Origin: Hyaloperonospora brassicae
Lineage: Eukaryota > Oomycota > Peronosporomycetes > Peronosporales > Peronosporaceae
Length of the DNA stretch: 64,000 nucleotides
Direction of reading: 5' to 3'
Assembly: GCA_947650285.1 (NCBI GenBank)
Contig: CANTFL010001476.1
Coordinates: 1-64,000 of the forward strand
Under the pieces are notes generated by a model. The model had not been told where the DNA came from, ran no database searches, and saw only the letters and a program-made list of their open reading frames with translations. The translations under genes were made by a program, and so were the position numbers. Position 1 is the stretch's first letter, and every line of letters starts with the position of its first letter. Below, piece by piece: positions 59,016 to 64,000 of this stretch.

Positions 59016-60374
59016 TTTGGTTGGTGGAGCGCGTACGGAGATGGGCCCGTTAGCACAGATGATGGTGTCACACGACTGAGTGACAGGAAATGACTGTGGA
59101 AATTATGCAGAGTGACCCACCAAACGGTCAAGGAGTATAGTCGAGGATCGACGATTGACCGATCGCGATCTGAGATAGAAGTTTGGATCACCAAGGTACA
59201 AGAACTGGATCATTCAAGGGGTTAGAGTCAAGTGAAGTACTGGATCGATAGAGACATTGGGATGTAGGTGAACATGGAAGCAAGCTGGGAGAGTGGATCA
59301 TCAAGATAATGCAGTATGCGAAGTTTCGGACGTGACGGTGATCCGGCTTTGGATGCCCGATCGGAGATACGAACGATCGAACAAAATCTCTTTGGAGTGT
59401 GTCCTGCTGATCGAGGTGGATTACGTACTTGTCGTGAATCACATACAGCGAACAACCACCCCGCGACCCGCTGACTCGCGATATACTACACCGCGATCCA
59501 CTACACCGCGATCCACTACCCCGCGATCCACTGGATACGTCATTAGTGTGGACATATAATTGGTATAGATCACCTAATTGGTGTGGATCACGTAATTGGT
59601 GTGGATAGCATACCGCGATCCGGTACTCTGCGATCCGGTACTATGCGATCCGACGTTCTGCGATCCGGTGCTCTGCGATCCGGTATGGGGCGATCCACTA
59701 TGTATTATCTGCCGTGGACCACATGATGCAAGAGGTGAATGACATAGACTCGCGACACGCAACAGCAGACCTAGCAAACAGATAGTCATATTTATAGGTT
59801 TTAGATTTGGTTGGTTGACATTAAACAGAATTGAATTTGCAACGAAAGACACGCGTCGGCCTCTTACGGGCAGGATCTTTGGCCTCCCGTTGAATCGAGA
59901 ATCACCCGCGTCTCAGCGAACTTCGCCCTTGAATTGTTTGGACAGGCGGAAAGTTAATTCTCAGACCTCCTAAGATGCAATAATACGCAGTGAACCCAAC
60001 GGTTCAGATTCAATATCGCGAGACGGCTCAAGTGGTCAGAAGACTCGCGTATCAAGCATCACCCCTGGCAAAGGCGACTCTGGGAGAGCGCCCAAGTGTA
60101 CTTGCGATCAAGCTAAGAATTTTCACTCGATCCGCACCTACGTTTGACCGGGCGAAGCATTTCCACCCGATCAACACCTATCCCTAAGACAGTCTAGTTC
60201 AGCTTCAGCTCAAGTTCAACAAGAAGAGCGCAACCCGCCCCACCGGCGGGTACACAAGGTGAGCAAGAAGACACGGAGCACGGAATCGGGGTACCCCCTC
60301 CGTTAGTCGGACGTCCGGGCGCCAGTGGAGAGTCGGGGTGGTCACAAGGAATTTGTGATCACCGCTCCACCACA
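58947..60374 (+). mobile_element. 3' LTR of element E
   Basis: It starts TGTGGAGAAG after the polypurine tract and ends CTCCACCACA (1,428 bp). It belongs to the same LTR subtype as 25,652-27,167, including the terminal GTCACAAGGAATTTGTGATCA block. Beyond the end is the truncated antisense ORF of F rather than a primer-binding site. Confidence 0.88.
59450..59700. repeat. 16-bp GCGATCC-type tandem repeats inside the E LTR
   Basis: Two runs with a period of about 16 bp occur: CCGCGATCCACTACAC-type units (about 59,470-59,533) and TGCGATCCGGTACTC-type units (about 59,610-59,700). They occupy the same place as the 15-bp repeats in the D LTR but differ in unit sequence. Confidence 0.7.
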
Positions 60375-62760
60375 CCTAAATTTTCTGCACTTTCTAGCTC
60401 GGAGGCCGATAACCCGAACACTCTTCCCCCCACCGCCCGGTTTCAACTGGCGGAAGGCATGCCGAATTTACTTCGTCTCGGGTGGGCGTTGCATCCTTGT
60501 TGGATCGCGATATTTTGACAGCGGGGATCGCGGCACTCTACCATCAACTGGATATTCAGGACGCAGTTGTTGCAGATTACAACTCTTTGGAGAAAGTATG
60601 TCGGGACCAGAAAATGCAGATCGACCGACTGCAAAAGGAGCTGCGATCGTACGTCGAGCTCGCCCCGCGCTTGGCGACCTATGTTCAGCAGCGTTATCTC
60701 GGCCTCTGGACTGATCGCCAAGACATAATCAAGAGGTTGCACGGGTTCCAGAAGGAGCTGGCGCGGCGCTTGGGTCGAGATCACGTGGTCCGAGAACATA
60801 AGACGGCTCTCTTAGAAGCTAATAGGAAATTGAAACAAGCAGAGGATCAGCCCATTCGTGAATCGTTCATCTTCCAACAGCAAGTGGAAGCATTGACGCC
60901 GCGCCTGGCTGCTGCGGAACAGAATCCGGGTGGCGATTTCCAAGCTGCAACGGCCAAGGCACCCAAGTACAAGAAACTCTTCAAAAAGTTGATAAGAAAC
61001 TTGGAATGGCCAGAGTGGCGCTGGGAGACATGTCGAAGACATATCAAGACCGCCTCTGCGCACAAGAGCTTATAGAGGTGGAGCTGCAGCGGCTGCGATT
61101 GGACCTCGCGGATCGGGACGCCCAGGTGGATCGTCTGCGCGGTCAAGCATCGGGCTGCGAGCAGAAGTGTCTCTCGGCCGTTCGCGATCGCTACACGATC
61201 CGAACTCACCTGGCTCAATTGGCTCCTGGATCGTTCCGCCTTCCTTCAAAAGTTCCGTCCACAGACTCCGCTACCCCACCAACCGGTAAGCGATCCAGGT
61301 ACACGGATCCCGGTCTCCCGATCAAGCGTCCCCAAGCCGCGAAGATGACGCGATCTGGAACGGAATCGGTGGATACCCCTTCGGCCAAGCCAGGTCGGTG
61401 ATTCCCCGCGATCTACTGGACTAGTGCGATCTGCCAAATCCTCCGGATCTGATGAAACACCTGCGTCTCTGTGCGATCTTCCAGATCAGCTCGCTCTGAC
61501 GAGTCAAAATCCACTTCAGGATCTGCGTGGACTCCGTCAATTCAAGGCACCGCGAGTAAAACGTGATACGCCTTCTAAACCGGAGGTAAGCGTTCCCAGA
61601 AGCTTCCGACCAGCGATCCGCCGCTCTCCGATACAGGGACATTAGACTCTTCTGAAGAAGATACCCTAGACGCTTTGTCTAGGTTCCGTTCTTCGTTGCG
61701 GCGCCGTGGATAGTCGAGCAATGCTCCGCCTTCTTCCGTATCGATTCCTGTCCCAATTCTCGTGAAATCTCCCAGTCCAAAGTCTGGATAGCCTCCATCT
61801 TCGATTGGATCCGCACCACCAGCGAATCTTCCAGTCTCGAAGGTGGGTCGCTTTAGAGAAACATCAAGTGACTCCGACGGATCGGTCAACATGACGAGCA
61901 ACACGCGGGATGCCGAGAATGCCCTGCTTCCGCAAGCTAAATACGACCGTTTGGCCCCGACCCGGGTACCCCGGCTGAATGATTTCCCGGATACCGTGAT
62001 CGGGTACCCTGATCCCATCACCACGTACACCCGTGGTCGACCCGTCGTGTCAGCTTGACCTGCGTGGTGGATCTGGACGTGGATACCTTGTTCAAGCATC
62101 TGACACGGCCGGCAGGGTACATCTTCCCAGCACCCATAGCTCCTCGATCCAACGCTGATCCGCCTGAATCCAAGTGAATTCCACGTCTGGTTTGTTCGGC
62201 TCAAGTGTTAGCGTTGTACCGGCAAGAGCCTTGGAACCAATACCATAGCCAAGTCACACCGGTATCTTTTAACGCGACTGGTCGGTTCACAGAGTTGTCG
62301 TCCATGTATCGTGGCTTCGAGACCCGGCACCGGCAGGCTCTGTGGATAGCGATCCACCCCTTATACCTGCCGATCGAGCAGCGTGATCGCAATCCTGAGC
62401 TGGCGCAGTTTTACCAGAAGTGCAAACAGCGTCGATCGCGATACGGACCCCGGTGTAAAAAGCTGTTTCGTTTCATTCTTCAGGGGATGATCGATGGACA
62501 CTGCGATTTGGATCTGTTCCTGGATCCGTTCTTCATGCATCTCCCGTCACCGGTCAAGATGCGTCCATGGTATCCGGCTCTTGGCGGTCCGCAAAAGAAC
62601 GTGACCAAACTGATATCAGCGTTGGCGCTATTGGATTCAGCTGAACCCTGGCGCAACTAGTTTCGATACCGCATTGAGGATCACCCAGGGTCTTCGATCA
62701 CTCGCCTGTCCGGTAAGTTTTTCAAAGTAATCGATAGAGATCCAGGCAGTCTCTTCATTT
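60375..62760 (+). pseudogene. Antisense accessory ORF of element F, 5' end cut by E's LTR
   Basis: This is nearly identical to the E version in inverted orientation: coiled-coil frame 60,482-61,075, frameshift, 61,006-61,401, a Ser/Pro-rich stretch, and the C-terminal domain 62,205-62,660. The same frameshift as in E shows that it predates the duplication. A TAG at 62,658-62,660 replaces a CAG present in E (56,594-56,596). The N-terminal leader begins right after the LTR end at 60,374 and is diverged from E up to about 60,470. Confidence 0.75.
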
Positions 62761-62946
62761 AATGATTTGATACATCTCCATCGTTATTGTCTTCGTCGAT
62801 CGTCACATAAATTCATCTCATTTGCTTTTTTTGTCATATACACTCACTGCAATCGGGCTTCAATACCCTGGATCGCCACACATCACTTCTCCCCCAGTAT
62901 TCCCTCTGCAACCTTCTTGCAGGCAATTTCCGATTTGACACCTCAG

Positions 62947-64000
62947 CTATTTATCCACCCCTTCTTCGTGTGATTGCATCACCTCGAAGCGATTCTTTCT
63001 GACTCGATCGCGATAGAACTCTTGCAGCAAGGCCCCACAGTTCAAGGCTTCCTCGTCTATCCATGTCGGATCACCAGACCTCTTCCTTTGCACCAAATAC
63101 TGGCGTTGGATTCTTCCCAAAAGGGTCCGTCTGCCCGATCGCACATCCATTATCTTCTCGACTTCGAGTTCATCTTCATCTAATGTGCTCTCCCAGCTGT
63201 CTTTAGGCGGTATGGCATCGTCAAAATCGAGGCGGTCCGCCTCCTCAACATTCAACTGGTTTTTCGGCCGATCCTGGAAGTTTTTTACTCGCTTAAGCTT
63301 GGATGTATGTACCAGTGGGAACAATCGATACGGAGTACCCGAAACTTTCAACCGCACCGCGTGTCTCCCGCAAAGTTCCCTTACCCGGAATATTCCATGC
63401 CACATATGTGCCAGCTTTGCTGATCGGGCATATCCTTCTTTCATTCGATCCAAATTGAGTCGTACTTGCTATCCAAACTCGATCTCATGTGATCCTTCCT
63501 CAGTATTGTGTCGATCGGCCCGGTCCTCGATCGCGGTACGTTGTCGATCGTAAACGACATCTCTCGCTCGTTGATACTGACGCTGTATACGATATCGCCA
63601 TCTTCGCGGTTCTCGATCCCGTCGTTTGGTGCTACCCAAAGGCAAAGTCGCTTCCAATGTCGATCGTGGGTCCCAACCGGGGTTCAGGTAGAACGGAGTA
63701 TCTCCTCGCACACGATCATGTGCCGTATTGATGGCTAACGTTAATCTCTTGGCGTCCTCGTCCCAATCCTTCTGATTCGTATCCGTGACGTCCATTTCCA
63801 AAGCCCTCTTCAGAATTTGCACCATTCTTTCTGCTGTCCCATTCGCTTGGGGTCGATGCGCCATAGTTGCACGCTGTTTCTGTCCCGCGATCCGATTGAA
63901 CGCTCGGTAGAAACCGGACATGAATCCTGGCTCTCGATCATGGCGGATCGCTTCACTGGCCCCGAATCTCCGAAACACACACTCCTCGAAACTCTCAGCG
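62947..64000 (-). pseudogene. Element F integrase, runs off the window
   Basis: The chromodomain-like tail and C-terminal domain are open at 62,947-63,453. The DDE core is open from 63,469 and leaves the window at 64,000, with HDREPGF and ANGTAERM visible in D-35-E spacing. It is nearly identical to 55,254-56,307 of E. Whether the rest of pol and a 5' LTR exist cannot be seen. Confidence 0.85.

Larger units (their letters stand above)
55254..64000. repeat. Large inverted repeat between elements E and F
   Basis: Positions x (E) and 119,254 minus x (F) correspond without net indels. Arms run from 55,254 to about 58,783 and from about 60,471 to the window end (at least 3.5 kb each), with a 1.7-kb spacer that is mainly the LTR of E. 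Arms share rare frameshifts and differ by few substitutions. Confidence 0.88.

Overview
The window looks like accessory, repeat-dominated DNA from an oomycete, most likely a peronosporalean (Phytophthora or downy-mildew type). The basis is the retroelement polyprotein. Its gag, reverse transcriptase, integrase and chromodomain-like tail match, from memory, the Ty3/Gypsy proteins that fill Phytophthora genomes. The tRNA genes have eukaryotic A and B boxes and no encoded CCA. I see no intact ordinary protein-coding gene.

Layout. Bases 1-1,310 hold two LTR fragments. The first is the terminus of a minus-strand element built almost entirely of consecutive hairpins. The second is a truncated LTR of the Gypsy family seen again later. 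Bases 1,311-6,485 are AT-rich and hold one clear relic gene, a decayed secreted-protein gene at 3,056-3,602 (minus). Bases 6,486-20,997 are a tandem array of a 775-bp unit (18 complete plus one partial). Every unit carries an identical 80-nt tRNA-Leu(AAG) gene on the minus strand, 19 genes in all, and a decayed tRNA relic marks the right edge. Bases 21,044-25,651 are AT-rich with two old LTR relics.

Bases 25,652-64,000 are a nested, rearranged cluster of four related Ty3/Gypsy elements, called D, C, E and F here. D (minus, 25,652-36,921) and C (minus, 36,922-50,808) lie in tandem and share one hybrid LTR. D carries a solo LTR in gag, with a 4-bp target duplication. E (plus, 50,809-60,374) is an inverted, nearly identical copy of D's pol half and starts at the same LTR/gag junction. 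F (minus, 60,375 to beyond the window) forms a large palindrome with the 3' half of E.

Element architecture is LTR, primer-binding site, gag with a CCHC zinc knuckle, protease, RT with a YIDD box, RNase H, and integrase (HHCC, D-D-35-E, chromodomain-like tail). Between pol and the 3' LTR lies a second, convergent ORF on the opposite strand. That antisense ORF encodes a coiled-coil protein with a Ser-rich middle and a conserved C-terminal domain. It is present in C, E and F and absent from D. All copies carry stops and frameshifts, and all three visible protease active sites lack the catalytic Asp, so none looks autonomous.
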